Positions 9,295 to 17,498 of a DNA stretch of 64,000 nucleotides are shown here, one piece after another. Source of the DNA: Pontimicrobium sp. SW4 (lineage in GTDB: Bacteria; Bacteroidota; Bacteroidia; Flavobacteriales; Flavobacteriaceae); NCBI RefSeq assembly GCF_039954625.1, contig NZ_CP157199.1:2418001-2482000 (forward strand). The letters are read 5' to 3'. Below the pieces are notes generated by a model. It was not told the origin of the DNA. It searched no databases and saw only the letters and a program-made list of their open reading frames with translations. Each line of letters begins with the position of its first letter. Position 1 is the stretch's first letter. Position numbers and translations under genes: made by a program.

Positions 9295-9816
9295 ATGTAC
9301 GAAGGTAAATTTCCACATAAGCGTTATAAACTCACATTCCAATTTTTACAAAAGCACATTTCTACAACGTCTTCAATTTTAGATTTAGGTGTAGAAAACC
9401 CATTTACCCAAGTCATGAAAGAACATGGCTACAAGGTAGAGAATACTAAAGGTGAAGATATAGACATTGACACTTCAAATATTGAAAAATCTAATGCAGA
9501 AGTAGTTACTGCCTTTGAAATTTTTGAGCATTTATTATCTCCATTCACTGTTTTAAAAAGTATTAAAGCTGATAAACTTGTAGCTAGTATACCTCTTAAT
9601 CTTTGGTTTTCTTCAGCTTACAGAAGTAAAACTGACAAATGGGATAGACATTATCATGAATTTGAAGATTGGCAGTTTGATTGGCTACTCGAAAAAGCTG
9701 GTTGGAAAATTATTGACAGGAAGAAATGGACCAATCCCACTAAAAGAATTGGATTTAGACCAATTTTAAGATGGTTTACACCTCGCTATTACATTGTTTA
9801 TGCTGAAAGAATCTAA
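9295..9816 (+). CDS. Class I SAM-dependent methyltransferase-like protein
   Basis: 173 residues. SSILDLGVENPFTQVMKEHGY resembles motif I (DLG), IDIDTSNI lies at the expected acidic position, and AEVVTAFEIFEHLLSPFTVL corresponds to the post-II FEhfEHL region of methyltransferase-11-like proteins. The N-terminus is short for the family. It starts 2 bases after the KAS III gene, and its stop shares one base with the start of the glycosyltransferase gene. The acceptor is unknown. The N-terminal SAM loop is less glycine-rich than usual (LGVENP), so activity is not certain. Confidence 0.7.
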   Translation: MYEGKFPHKRYKLTFQFLQKHISTTSSILDLGVENPFTQVMKEHGYKVENTKGEDIDIDTSNIEKSNAEVVTAFEIFEHLLSPFTVLKSIKADKLVASIPLNLWFSSAYRSKTDKWDRHYHEFEDWQFDWLLEKAGWKIIDRKKWTNPTKRIGFRPILRWFTPRYYIVYAERI

Positions 9817-10664
9817 TGGATTTTTATATTATTATACCAGCACATAACGAAGAAGACACCATTGGTCTTACTTTAGAATCACTTGTAAAACAAACATTAC
9901 TACCAAAACGTATTGTTGTAGTTAATGACAACTCTTCAGATAATACACCTCAAGTCATATCAAAATATGTCAAAAAGTATAATTGGATTTCATCTGAAAA
10001 TATTTCTACATCAAATGAACATATCCCAGGAGCAAAAATAATTAATGCCTTTTACAAAGGCTTAGAATCTCTTGATGATAATTTCGACATTATTTGCAAG
10101 TATGACGCAGATATTATTTTTCCGAATAACTATATAGATTCCATAGCAAAATTGTTTAAAAACGATCCTAAAATTGGAATCGCAAGCGGAATTCCTTTTA
10201 TAAAAAAAAATAATACATGGGTATTTGAAACTATTGCTTCTAAAAACCATGTGAGAGGTCCAATAAAATCTTATCGAAAGGAATGCTTTAATGAAATTGG
10301 TGGCTTAAAAAAATCTGTTGGCTGGGACTCCATAGATGTTTTACTGGCTCAATATTATGGCTGGAAAATTCAAACAGACAAAAACTTACATGTTAAGCAT
10401 CTAAAACCAACTGGAAAAACATATGGTAAAAACACGAAACACCTAAGAGGTGAGGCTTTATACAAAATGCGTTTTGGATTTTTACTAATGGTAATTGCCA
10501 CTCTTAAAAGTGCCTTTAACAAAAAACAAGTTTCATATTTTTCCAATTCAATTATTGGATACTTTAAAGCAAAAAAAGAAAACCAACCTTTCCTTGTTAA
10601 CGAAGAACAAGGCAAATTTATCAGACAATTACATTGGAATAATATTCGAAAAAAAATATTTTAA
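9816..10664 (+). CDS. Family 2 glycosyltransferase
   Basis: 282 residues of GT-A type. IIPAHNEEDTIGLTLESLVKQ at the N-terminus is followed by VVVNDNSSDNTP, and the metal/nucleotide-sugar DxD is seen in CKYDADIIFPNNY (about 90-102). GGLKKSVGWDSIDVLLAQYYGW supplies the acceptor-site WxxxD-type segment. There is no clear transmembrane helix, so it is probably a cytoplasmic enzyme at the membrane face. It overlaps the methyltransferase gene by one base and ends 46 bases before the tRNA. Sugar donor and acceptor are unknown. Confidence 0.85.
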   Translation: MDFYIIIPAHNEEDTIGLTLESLVKQTLLPKRIVVVNDNSSDNTPQVISKYVKKYNWISSENISTSNEHIPGAKIINAFYKGLESLDDNFDIICKYDADIIFPNNYIDSIAKLFKNDPKIGIASGIPFIKKNNTWVFETIASKNHVRGPIKSYRKECFNEIGGLKKSVGWDSIDVLLAQYYGWKIQTDKNLHVKHLKPTGKTYGKNTKHLRGEALYKMRFGFLLMVIATLKSAFNKKQVSYFSNSIIGYFKAKKENQPFLVNEEQGKFIRQLHWNNIRKKIF

Positions 10665-10668
10665 AATA

Positions 10669-10699
10669 TTTGCAAATATTATTTTCAAGATTATATTTG
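10669..10699 (+). promoter_or_regulatory. Consensus Bacteroidota promoter of tRNA-Thr
   Basis: TTTG at 10669-10672, exactly 19 bases, then TATATTTG at 10692-10699: a full match to -33 TTTG / -7 TAnnTTTG. The predicted start at about 10705 leaves a 6-base leader before the tRNA. Confidence 0.8.
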
Positions 10700-10710
10700 C
10701 TGCCTGTAAC

Positions 10711-10784
10711 GCCGATGTAGCTCAGCTGGCTAGAGCAGCTGATTTGTAATCAGCAGGTCGTGGGTTCGAGTCCCTCCATCGGCT
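10711..10784 (+). tRNA. tRNA-Thr (anticodon UGU)
   Basis: A 74-base cloverleaf. The acceptor arm GCCGATG pairs with CATCGGC, the D arm is AGCTCAGCTGGCTAGAGC, and the anticodon stem GCTGA/TCAGC encloses TTTGTAA with anticodon TGT. The T arm is GTGGG-TTCGAGT-CCCTC. One T-T mismatch is seen in the T stem. The 3' CCA is not encoded (TCA follows). Confidence 0.95.
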
Positions 10785-10785
10785 C

Positions 10786-10817
10786 AAAAAAGACACTCTT
10801 TAAAAAGTGTCTTTTTT
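10786..10817. terminator. Bidirectional intrinsic terminator between tRNA-Thr and the alcohol dehydrogenase gene
   Basis: AAAGACACT and AGTGTCTTT pair around an 8-base loop, with an A tract on the left and six T on the right. It can end the tRNA transcript on plus and the catabolic operon on minus. Confidence 0.8.
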
Positions 10818-10830
10818 AATTTTAATTAGT

Positions 10831-11868
10831 TTAGAAACGGTTGACGACCAAAACACCTTTGTTTTCAAATTTGTTCATCTTTGGTAGAGCAGCCGCTGCT
10901 TCTTCTAAAGTAATGGTTTTTTCTATGAGTTTTTCTGGATGCAATTTACCTTCAATTATCATTTTTAACATTTCTGGATATTTATGCGCTTGCATACCAT
11001 GACTGCCTATAATCTCGAGTTCGTCTGCTAGAATTCTATCCATCGGAATTTTTAAATGTTTGTGATTTCCTGTCATCAATCCAACTTGAAGATGTTTGCC
11101 TCTTTTCTTCAATGATGCAATTGAATTAAGACAAGTAATTTCACTTCCTAAAGCATCCATTGAGACGTGAGCGCCTCCTTTAGAGATATCTTTTATGGCT
11201 TCTACAACATTACTATTCATAGCATTAACAATGTATTGGGCTCCTAGTTGCTTCGCTAACGCTAAGGTTTCATTATTAATATCAATTGCTGTGACTTGAG
11301 CACCAAGTGCATTGGCAATCATAATCGCAGACAACCCAACGCCTCCACATCCATGAATGGCTACATGTTGTCCCTTTGATACTTTCCCTTGGGCTACAAT
11401 GGCTCTAAAGGCTGTGATAAATCGGCAGCCTAATGTTGCAGCAGTCACATCGTTTATTTCCTCTGGAAGTTTTACCAAATTAGTATCTGCATAATCTAAA
11501 GCCACATACTCAGCAAACGAACCATGATGCGTAAAACCAGCCTGAGATTGGTGATCACATACTTGCTGATTTCCAGATTTGCATTCTCCACAATTACCAC
11601 AACCAGCTACAAATGGTATGGTGACTCTATCTCCTATTTTAAAATTCTTGATATCTTTCCCAACTTCAACGATGATTCCAACTAATTCATGTCCAGGAAC
11701 ATGAGGTAACACGATATCTTGATCGTGTCCCATCCAACCATGCCAATCACTCCTACATAACCCAGTTGCATTTACTTTAACAACGACACCATCATTTTTT
11801 GGTGTTGGATCGTTGATGTTTTGAATGGTAATTGGACCTTGGAATGCTTCAAAAACAGCTGCTCTCAT
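10831..11868 (-). CDS. Zinc-dependent alcohol dehydrogenase (MDR family)
   Basis: 345 residues. Catalytic zinc residues are C38 and H60-E61 ([11 protein letters not shown]). The structural zinc site is C90, C93, C96 and C104 in [15 protein letters not shown]. The cofactor loop GCGGVGLSA is near 173-181, and the D in VTAIDI favours NAD. It oxidises an alcohol or reduces an aldehyde; the substrate cannot be read. It is the last gene of the minus-strand E2/aminotransferase/E1 block, 35 bases after the E1 gene. A role in disposing of aldehydes from amino-acid breakdown is possible but unproven. Confidence 0.88.
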   Translation of the reverse strand: MRAAVFEAFQGPITIQNINDPTPKNDGVVVKVNATGLCRSDWHGWMGHDQDIVLPHVPGHELVGIIVEVGKDIKNFKIGDRVTIPFVAGCGNCGECKSGNQQVCDHQSQAGFTHHGSFAEYVALDYADTNLVKLPEEINDVTAATLGCRFITAFRAIVAQGKVSKGQHVAIHGCGGVGLSAIMIANALGAQVTAIDINNETLALAKQLGAQYIVNAMNSNVVEAIKDISKGGAHVSMDALGSEITCLNSIASLKKRGKHLQVGLMTGNHKHLKIPMDRILADELEIIGSHGMQAHKYPEMLKMIIEGKLHPEKLIEKTITLEEAAAALPKMNKFENKGVLVVNRF

Positions 11869-11903
11869 AGTTTACAATGATAGAACAACTAAGGTAATAA
11901 AGT

Positions 11904-13973
11904 TTAGTAGTTTAACAAGGTATTAATTTTGGCTTTTACTTTTTCTGTAGAAGGAATCATGGTCTGTTCCAACGTAGAATTTAAAGGAATTGCTGGCATG
12001 TTCTCGCTACCAATGGTCATTACTGGAGCATCTAAATATTGAAAACATTGTTCTTGAATTTTTCCAGCCAAGGCGAGTGCAAAACTATTGTTACTAGGTT
12101 CTTCAGTGACCACTAAACATTTTCCAGTTTTCTTAACAGACCTCATAATTGCATCTTCATCTAGTGGAAATAAAGTACGTAAATCAATAATTTCAATTTG
12201 GTCTCTCATATCTAATTCACCAGACGCATTATAAGCCCAATGCACACCCATTCCGTAAGTAACAATAGTAAGCGTCTCCACATCTTCTTGTTTCCAAATT
12301 TCTTGTAAGACCCAAGCTTTTCCAAGAGGCAATACATAATCTTCAGAAGGTTCAACTGACGTCGCAGTTAAGGTTCCTGGAACTTTTGACCAATACAAGC
12401 CTTTGTGCTCTAAAATCACTACTGGATTTGGATCGTAATAGGCTGCTTTCATCAAACCTTTTAAATCGGCTCCATTACTCGGATACACGATTTTGATGCC
12501 TCGTATGTTGGTAATAACACTTTCAACAGAACTTGAATGATAAGGTCCTCCACTTCCATAAGCACCAATTGGCACACGTAGAACCATACTCACTGGCCAC
12601 TTGCCATTAGAGAGGTAGCAACTTCTGCTCACTTCTGTGAATAATTGATTGAGTCCAGGCCAAATATAATCGGCAAACTGAACCTCAACAATGGGCTTCA
12701 ATCCAACTGCACTAATTCCAACAGTTGAACCGACAATAAAGGCTTCTTGAATTGGTGTATTAAATACTCTGTCATCGCCAAATTTTTGTGCTAAAGTTGC
12801 TGCTTCACGAAACACACCTCCAAGTCTTCCACCTACATCTTGTCCATAGAGCAAACATTCTTTGTGCTTTTTCATGATCTCTTCAACTGCAAATAGAGCA
12901 CAATCTACCATGACTACTTTTCCTGCGCCTTCAGGAGCACGAATTCCAACTTCTACTGTAATAGGTGTTGGCACAAAATCGTGAGTAAATAAATCTTCTG
13001 GTTTTGGATCTTCGGCTTGTAAGGCTTTTTCAAAATCAGATTGCACTTTTGCTTTTGCAGAATTTTCAATGGTTTGGATTTCTTTATCAGAACATCCATT
13101 ATCTAATAATTGTTGCTTTAGAACTGGATACGGATCACGTGAACGCGCTTCCTCTAAATCGTCACGATACCATTCCATACGGACTCCAGAAGTATGATGA
13201 TTCAACAACGGAACTTTAGCATGAACTAAAAATGGTCTGCGTTCTTCACGAATTATTTTAATAACCTTTTCAATAGCTTCATAACTTTCAATAAAGTTGG
13301 CTCCATCAATGGAAATCGCATCTAATCCTTTAAATCCTTTGGCATATTCAAACGCATTTTGAGCTCTGGTTTCAGCTTCATTTGCCGAGATATCCCAGCC
13401 ATTATCTTGCACCAGATACAATATTGGCATTTGTTTTAAGGCAGCCATTTGGAAGGCTTCTGCTATTTCGCCTTCGGTTACTGAAGCATCACCTAATGAG
13501 CAGACTGTAATTGGTTTTTGATAAGTGTCGACTTTTGTCGACGTTACTGGGTTTTTTAAGCCTTGCTTTTCGAGGTATTGCATTCCCATAGCTACTCCTG
13601 TTGCTGGAATGGCTTGCATTCCTGTAGCTGAAGATTGATGAGGGATTTTAGGTTTATCATCATCTTTTAAACTTGGGTGACAATAATAGGTTCGTCCACC
13701 TGAAAAAGGATCTTCGCGTTTCGCCATTAACTGCAACATCAAATCGTAAGGTTCTAATCCGAACGACAACAACATCGCGTCATCTCTATAATAAGGAAAT
13801 GCATAATCTTGTGGTAATAATTGTAAACCTAAAGCAATCTGGATAGCTTCATGACCTCTGGAAGTTGCATGCACGTATTTTGAAACCTGCTTGAAATTGG
13901 CTTCGTACAATTCGGTCATAGCCTTTGCAGTACAAAGCGTTGAAAATGCTTTTTTAAGTGTTTCTTTATTCAT
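11904..13973 (-). CDS. 2-oxoacid dehydrogenase E1, alpha-beta fusion (branched-chain type)
   Basis: 689 residues combining E1 alpha (about 1-330) and E1 beta (about 345-689) in one chain. The thiamine diphosphate/Mg motif is GDASVTEGEIAEAF followed by VQDNGWDIS. YYRDDAMLLSFG and HHTSGVRMEWYRD are alpha-type signatures, while LYGQDVGGRLGGVF, EAFIVGSTVGIS and GAYGSGGPYHSSSVES are beta-type. It decarboxylates branched-chain or aryl 2-oxoacids and acylates the lipoyl group of E2. Its stop shares a base with the aminotransferase stop-start region. No E3 gene is nearby, so E3 must be shared. Confidence 0.92.
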   Translation of the reverse strand: MNKETLKKAFSTLCTAKAMTELYEANFKQVSKYVHATSRGHEAIQIALGLQLLPQDYAFPYYRDDAMLLSFGLEPYDLMLQLMAKREDPFSGGRTYYCHPSLKDDDKPKIPHQSSATGMQAIPATGVAMGMQYLEKQGLKNPVTSTKVDTYQKPITVCSLGDASVTEGEIAEAFQMAALKQMPILYLVQDNGWDISANEAETRAQNAFEYAKGFKGLDAISIDGANFIESYEAIEKVIKIIREERRPFLVHAKVPLLNHHTSGVRMEWYRDDLEEARSRDPYPVLKQQLLDNGCSDKEIQTIENSAKAKVQSDFEKALQAEDPKPEDLFTHDFVPTPITVEVGIRAPEGAGKVVMVDCALFAVEEIMKKHKECLLYGQDVGGRLGGVFREAATLAQKFGDDRVFNTPIQEAFIVGSTVGISAVGLKPIVEVQFADYIWPGLNQLFTEVSRSCYLSNGKWPVSMVLRVPIGAYGSGGPYHSSSVESVITNIRGIKIVYPSNGADLKGLMKAAYYDPNPVVILEHKGLYWSKVPGTLTATSVEPSEDYVLPLGKAWVLQEIWKQEDVETLTIVTYGMGVHWAYNASGELDMRDQIEIIDLRTLFPLDEDAIMRSVKKTGKCLVVTEEPSNNSFALALAGKIQEQCFQYLDAPVMTIGSENMPAIPLNSTLEQTMIPSTEKVKAKINTLLNY

Positions 13974-15040
13974 TAAACCAACTCTTTTTCAATTTTAACC
14001 ATCCAGTTAAAAGTATCCTCAATTTTACCTGTTTTAATTCCGTTTAATATGTTATTTACTTCCAATCCTACAGGACTTTCATCAGAAACGTGAATGATCT
14101 CATCTTTTAAACCAATGTCTTGAATATAGGCAATACCAACCGCTGTTCCAGTACCAAAAGCCTCTTCTAAGATTCCTTTTTTGGAAGCTTCTTTAATTTC
14201 GTCAATTGAAATTGGTCGTTCAATAACTTCATAGCCTTTATGCTTCAACAAATCAATAACACTCATTCTGGTGATACCATCTAAGATGGCTCCATCACGT
14301 TTAGGTGTTACAAATTTTCCGTCAATTTTGAAGAAGATATTCATGGTACCAACTTCTTGAATATATTTATGCTCTATGGCATCAAGCCATAACACTTGAT
14401 CAAAACCTTTTGCTTTCGCCAATTCTGTTGGACGAATCGCAGCTGCATAATTTCCTGCAGCCTTAGCTTCTCCTGTTCCACCTTCTGCTGCACGAATGTA
14501 TTTAGTTTCGGCATATAGTTTTATTCTTTTGGTAAAGAATGGTCCCGATGGTGAGGCAATAATGATAAATTTAAAACTTGTGGCTGCTCGCATCCCAATA
14601 AAAGGTTCATCTGCATACATAAAAGGCCTTAAATATAAAGCGCTTCCTTCTTGTGGTGGAATCCATGCTTGCTCAACAGCAACCAATTGCTTTAACCCTT
14701 CCACAAACAAATCTTCTGGAAAGTGTGGCATTCCCATTCTGGTTGCGCTTGAGTTTAATCTTTCTGCATTCTTTTTTGGCCTGAACAACATTGGAGTTTT
14801 TTCAGTATCTAAAGTTGCTTTCATACCTTCAAAAATGGCTTGACCATAATGCAAAGCCATCGCTGCTGGATGAGTCAGAATTAGGTGCAATGGCTCAACT
14901 CTTGGGTTAGTCCATTGCCCATTCTGGTAATCACATATAAACATATGATCTGTAAAAATTCTACCTAAAGGGATATTATCAAAGTCCAAATTCTCAACTT
15001 TTGATTTTTCCACTCTTTTTATTGAAATGTTATGCTTCAT
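13973..15040 (-). CDS. Branched-chain/aromatic amino acid aminotransferase (IlvE-like)
   Basis: Start set at ATG 15040 (MKHNISIKRVEKSK), because a GTG 36 bases upstream would put repeat DNA into the protein. 355 residues of the fold IV BCAT type. The PLP lysine is in AIEHKYIQEVGTMNIFF. GKAKAAGNYAAAI-like GEAKAAGNYAAAIRP and GITRMSVIDLL are also typical. It transaminates branched-chain and often aromatic amino acids with 2-oxoglutarate. Between E1 and E2 of a 2-oxoacid dehydrogenase, and under a Paa-type operator, it may feed phenylpyruvate as well as branched oxoacids into that complex. Confidence 0.9.
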   Translation of the reverse strand: MKHNISIKRVEKSKVENLDFDNIPLGRIFTDHMFICDYQNGQWTNPRVEPLHLILTHPAAMALHYGQAIFEGMKATLDTEKTPMLFRPKKNAERLNSSATRMGMPHFPEDLFVEGLKQLVAVEQAWIPPQEGSALYLRPFMYADEPFIGMRAATSFKFIIIASPSGPFFTKRIKLYAETKYIRAAEGGTGEAKAAGNYAAAIRPTELAKAKGFDQVLWLDAIEHKYIQEVGTMNIFFKIDGKFVTPKRDGAILDGITRMSVIDLLKHKGYEVIERPISIDEIKEASKKGILEEAFGTGTAVGIAYIQDIGLKDEIIHVSDESPVGLEVNNILNGIKTGKIEDTFNWMVKIEKELV

Positions 15041-15062
15041 AATATTTATGTTTCTATTGTAG

Positions 15063-15107
15063 ATTCCACATCGCACTTCGACTTCACTCAGTGTGAAACT
15101 GCGGAAT
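15063..15107. repeat. Imperfect 45-bp hairpin repeat, ATTCC...GGAAT type
   Basis: ATTCCACA (15063-15070) pairs with TGCGGAAT (15100-15107) with one mismatch. Inside, TCGCACT faces AGTGTGA. It fills the gap between the E2 and aminotransferase genes. The ends resemble the other ATTCC palindromes in the window, but the long loop containing TTCGACTTCACTCAG makes it a different subtype. Confidence 0.6.
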
Positions 15108-15119
15108 TACAAAAGCTTT

Positions 15120-16397
15120 TTATATTTTTCTATTTATATCAAATTGTTCTAAATAATCTGCCACGCGACGTACAAAACTCCCTCCTAAATAACCGTCAAC
15201 TACTCTATGGTCAAACGATAATGATAAGTACATCATGCTCCTAATAGCTATTTCGTCTCCTTTTTCGGTTTCTATAACTTCTGGTCTCTTTTTAATAATT
15301 CCCATTGCCAATATGGCTACTTCAGGTTGATTGATGATTGGTGTTCCCATGACACTTCCAAAGGTTCCAACATTAGAAATGGTAAATGTGCTTCCTTTAA
15401 TATCTTCAGGATCTAACTTATTATTTCTTGCTTTTACTGATAATTTATTAACATCAGAAGCCAGATCTTTTAAACTTTTTTTGTCTGCATCTTTAACCAC
15501 TGGGACAATTAAATTTCCGCTTGGTAATGCTGTAGCCATTCCTATATTTATATGCTCTTTGACAATGATATTTTCACCATCAACAGACACATTTATCATT
15601 GGGAAATCTTTAACTGCTTTTGCTACAGCCTCAACAAATAAAGGTGTGAATGTTAACTTGCAATTATATTTTTCCTGGAAGACCATTTTATTTGAATTTC
15701 GCCATTGAACCAAATTTGTTAAATCGGCTTCAACATATGCAGTAACATGTGGTGAAGTATGTTTTGAATATACCATACGATCTGCAATCATTTGGCGCAT
15801 TCTATCCATTTTCACAATCTTTCCAGTGCCTTTATCTAGCTTTGGCTGAGGAATGCGATATGCAGTTGGATCTTGTGTGACACTAGGTTGCACAAACTTA
15901 TATGGTCTTCCATCTTTTATATATTGAAAGACATCGCTTTTTCGCAATCGTCCATCATTCCCAGTGGCCTGAATTCGGGCCAATTCCTCAAAACTTATAT
16001 GATGTTCTTTGGCTATTGAAATAATTAATGGCGAAAAGAAGGTATTATTATTTTGAGCTGCAGTGGCTAATTGTTTTGGTTTCTTAGCTACCGATTTAGG
16101 TATTTGTTTCTCAACTTTTGATTCTACTTTCTTATCAGATGGCTTAGTTAGTGTTGCTTTTCCATCTGTTTTAATGATAGCAATGGTATCACCAATTTTT
16201 ATAACCTCATTGGCTTTGAATAAAATCTCTTCAATGACACCTGATACTGTTGATGGTACTTCAGAATCAACTTTATCTGTAGCGACCTCTAAAAGCATTT
16301 CATCTTGTTCGATGGTATCACCAACATTTTTGAACCAAGTTATAATGGCTGCTTCAGTAATACTTTCTCCCAGTTTGGGCATTTTAAATTCGTACAT
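15120..16397 (-). CDS. 2-oxoacid dehydrogenase E2 (dihydrolipoyl acyltransferase)
   Basis: Start set at ATG 16397 (MYEFKMPKLGES). A longer reading from 16433 would translate the ATTCC palindrome as IPAYAG, an artefact of insertion. 425 residues. The lipoyl domain has EVATDKVDSEV with lipoyl lysine K42. A flexible linker is followed by a peripheral-subunit-binding domain (FFSPLIISIAKEHHISFEELARI...GNDGRLRKSDV), then the catalytic core ending in SLSFDHRVVDGYLGG with the HxxxDG site. It transfers the acyl group made by E1 to CoA. Its natural upstream region seems to have been separated from it by GIY-YIG cassette 1. Confidence 0.93.
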   Translation of the reverse strand: MYEFKMPKLGESITEAAIITWFKNVGDTIEQDEMLLEVATDKVDSEVPSTVSGVIEEILFKANEVIKIGDTIAIIKTDGKATLTKPSDKKVESKVEKQIPKSVAKKPKQLATAAQNNNTFFSPLIISIAKEHHISFEELARIQATGNDGRLRKSDVFQYIKDGRPYKFVQPSVTQDPTAYRIPQPKLDKGTGKIVKMDRMRQMIADRMVYSKHTSPHVTAYVEADLTNLVQWRNSNKMVFQEKYNCKLTFTPLFVEAVAKAVKDFPMINVSVDGENIIVKEHINIGMATALPSGNLIVPVVKDADKKSLKDLASDVNKLSVKARNNKLDPEDIKGSTFTISNVGTFGSVMGTPIINQPEVAILAMGIIKKRPEVIETEKGDEIAIRSMMYLSLSFDHRVVDGYLGGSFVRRVADYLEQFDINRKI

Positions 16398-16415
16398 TCC
16401 TGCGTAGGCAGGAAT
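16396..16415. repeat. ATTCCTGC palindrome, 3' flank of GIY-YIG cassette 1
   Basis: ATTCCTGC, GTAG, GCAGGAAT: an 8-bp perfect stem with a 4-base loop. It sits between the GIY-YIG stop codon (16420) and the E2 start, overlapping the E2 ATG. On the gene strand it reads AGATTCC..., opposite to the copy at the 5' end of the cassette. Confidence 0.8.
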
Positions 16416-16419
16416 CTGT

Positions 16420-16743
16420 TTATTGGTTTCCAAATCTTTCCGTTTTATTGCTTAAATTCCAATTCATACTTAAATCTATCCAACTTGGATTCATTTCTTC
16501 AATTAATTTAATTTTCCAGTCTCTTTTCCATTTCTTGAACTGCCTTTCCCTTACAAGTGCTTCTTTATCATTTTCATATTCTTCAAAATAAACTAGTTCA
16601 TCACAGTTGTATTTTGCGGTAAATGATTCTGGTCTAATTCTTAATTTATGCTCTTTAACTCTTTCCTCAATATTATCAGTCACACCAATATAAATTACTC
16701 CATTTGGCTTATTTGCCATAATATATACATACCATAAATTCAT
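16420..16743 (-). CDS. Small GIY-YIG nuclease, cassette 1
   Basis: 107 residues. The N-terminus MNLWYVYIMANKPNGVIYIG carries the GIY-YIG core with Y7 and Y18-G20, followed by R28 and the catalytic-type E66 in RERQFKKWKR. This is the minimal single-domain (UPF0213/YhbQ-like) nuclease, with no extra DNA-binding domain. It is bracketed by two ATTCC-type palindromes (16396-16415 and 16761-16778) in inverted orientation. It lies between a Paa-type operator and the E2 gene it probably controls. A second copy with the same architecture is at 18287-18574. It is unlikely to have a metabolic role here. Confidence 0.9.
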   Translation of the reverse strand: MNLWYVYIMANKPNGVIYIGVTDNIEERVKEHKLRIRPESFTAKYNCDELVYFEEYENDKEALVRERQFKKWKRDWKIKLIEEMNPSWIDLSMNWNLSNKTERFGNQ

Positions 16744-16760
16744 TCTTCTTTATTCTGAGA

Positions 16761-16778
16761 TCCCTGCTTTCGCAGGAA
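16761..16778. repeat. TCCCTGC palindrome, 5' flank of GIY-YIG cassette 1
   Basis: TCCCTGC, TTTC, GCAGGAA (one wobble/mismatch), preceded on plus by TTATTCTGAGA. It lies 18 bases upstream of the nuclease ATG. The flank TTATTCTGAGAT is shared with the solo copy at 16896-16913. Confidence 0.75.
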
Positions 16779-16785
16779 GTTTATG

Positions 16786-16803
16786 AACTAATGTTTGTTA
16801 GTT
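16786..16803. promoter_or_regulatory. Second copy of the paa operator, upstream of the E2/aminotransferase/E1 block
   Basis: AACTAATG, TT, TGTTAGTT: 15 of 18 positions match the perfect palindrome at 30120-30137 (AACTAACA, CT, TGTTAGTT). It lies in the gap between paaY and GIY-YIG cassette 1, that is, upstream of the E2 operon on the minus strand once the cassette is ignored. A common TetR-type regulator for both blocks is inferred. Confidence 0.6.
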
Positions 16804-16877
16804 TGTTCTTTTTCTATCATTGTTAAAGCTAGGCAACTATTAATAAAAATTCTTTTGCTTAATTCTAATTTGCTTTC

Positions 16878-17498
16878 TCATTTTTTATTCTGAGATTCCT
16901 GCTTTCGCAGGAAATGTTCTCTAAGCGTGTCATAAACACCTTCTTGTATTTTCATGTTCTCAGGAATCTCACGCAAGGGCTCAACTTCTTTTAGACTTTC
17001 ATGACATTCCTTTGGCAATTGCTGATACAATGTTGTGCCTTTAGTTTTCCAATCTATCATTTCATCTGTCACTTGTTTCACCACTTTTGCTGGATTGCCA
17101 ACTACTAAACTTCGCTTCGGAATAATGGTTTCTGCTTTTACAAACGCCATTGCTCCAACAATACATTCGTCACCAATTACGGCATCATCCATAATCACAG
17201 TATTCATTCCAACCAATACATTTCTACCAATATTAGCTCCATGAATAATGGCTCCATGGCCTATATGAGCACTTTCTTTTAGCGTGATAGACTTACCAGG
17301 AAACATATGTACTGTGCAATTTTCTTGAACGTTTACTCCATCTTCTAGAATGATTTGTCCCCAATCTCCGCGAATGGCGGCTCCAGGACCTATGTAACAG
17401 TTTTTCCCGATGATGACATTTCCAGTCACTGCAGCCAAAGGATGCACAAAACTACTTTCGTGAACTACTGGTATGTATCCTTTGAAACTGTAAATCAT
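16878..17498 (-). CDS. paaY: PaaY-like hexapeptide-repeat (gamma carbonic anhydrase fold) thioesterase
   Basis: 206 residues. The N-terminus ends in SSFVHPLAAVTGNVIIGKNCYIGPGAAIRGDWG and is followed by left-handed beta-helix hexads. Metal histidines are H64 (CTVHMFPG), H81 and H86 (HIGHGAIIHG). In Paa clusters PaaY is a thioesterase that rescues dead-end CoA esters. It overlaps the hydratase-like gene by four bases (ATGA). The last residues, about RKQESQNKK, are encoded by an ATTCC palindrome (16896-16913), so the natural C-terminus has been replaced or extended by repeat DNA. Confidence 0.85.
   Translation of the reverse strand: MIYSFKGYIPVVHESSFVHPLAAVTGNVIIGKNCYIGPGAAIRGDWGQIILEDGVNVQENCTVHMFPGKSITLKESAHIGHGAIIHGANIGRNVLVGMNTVIMDDAVIGDECIVGAMAFVKAETIIPKRSLVVGNPAKVVKQVTDEMIDWKTKGTTLYQQLPKECHESLKEVEPLREIPENMKIQEGVYDTLREHFLRKQESQNKK
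16896..16913. repeat. Solo TTCCTGC palindrome at the 3' end of paaY
   Basis: TTCCTGC, TTTC, GCAGGAA, a perfect 7-bp stem. Its left flank TTATTCTGAGA is the same as at 16761-16778. It is read through as coding sequence at the end of paaY. Confidence 0.8.

Noticed and set aside
16305..16511. Plus-strand ORF across the E2 start and GIY-YIG cassette 1 junction
   Set aside because: It reads through the palindrome and both real genes in antisense, with no family resemblance.
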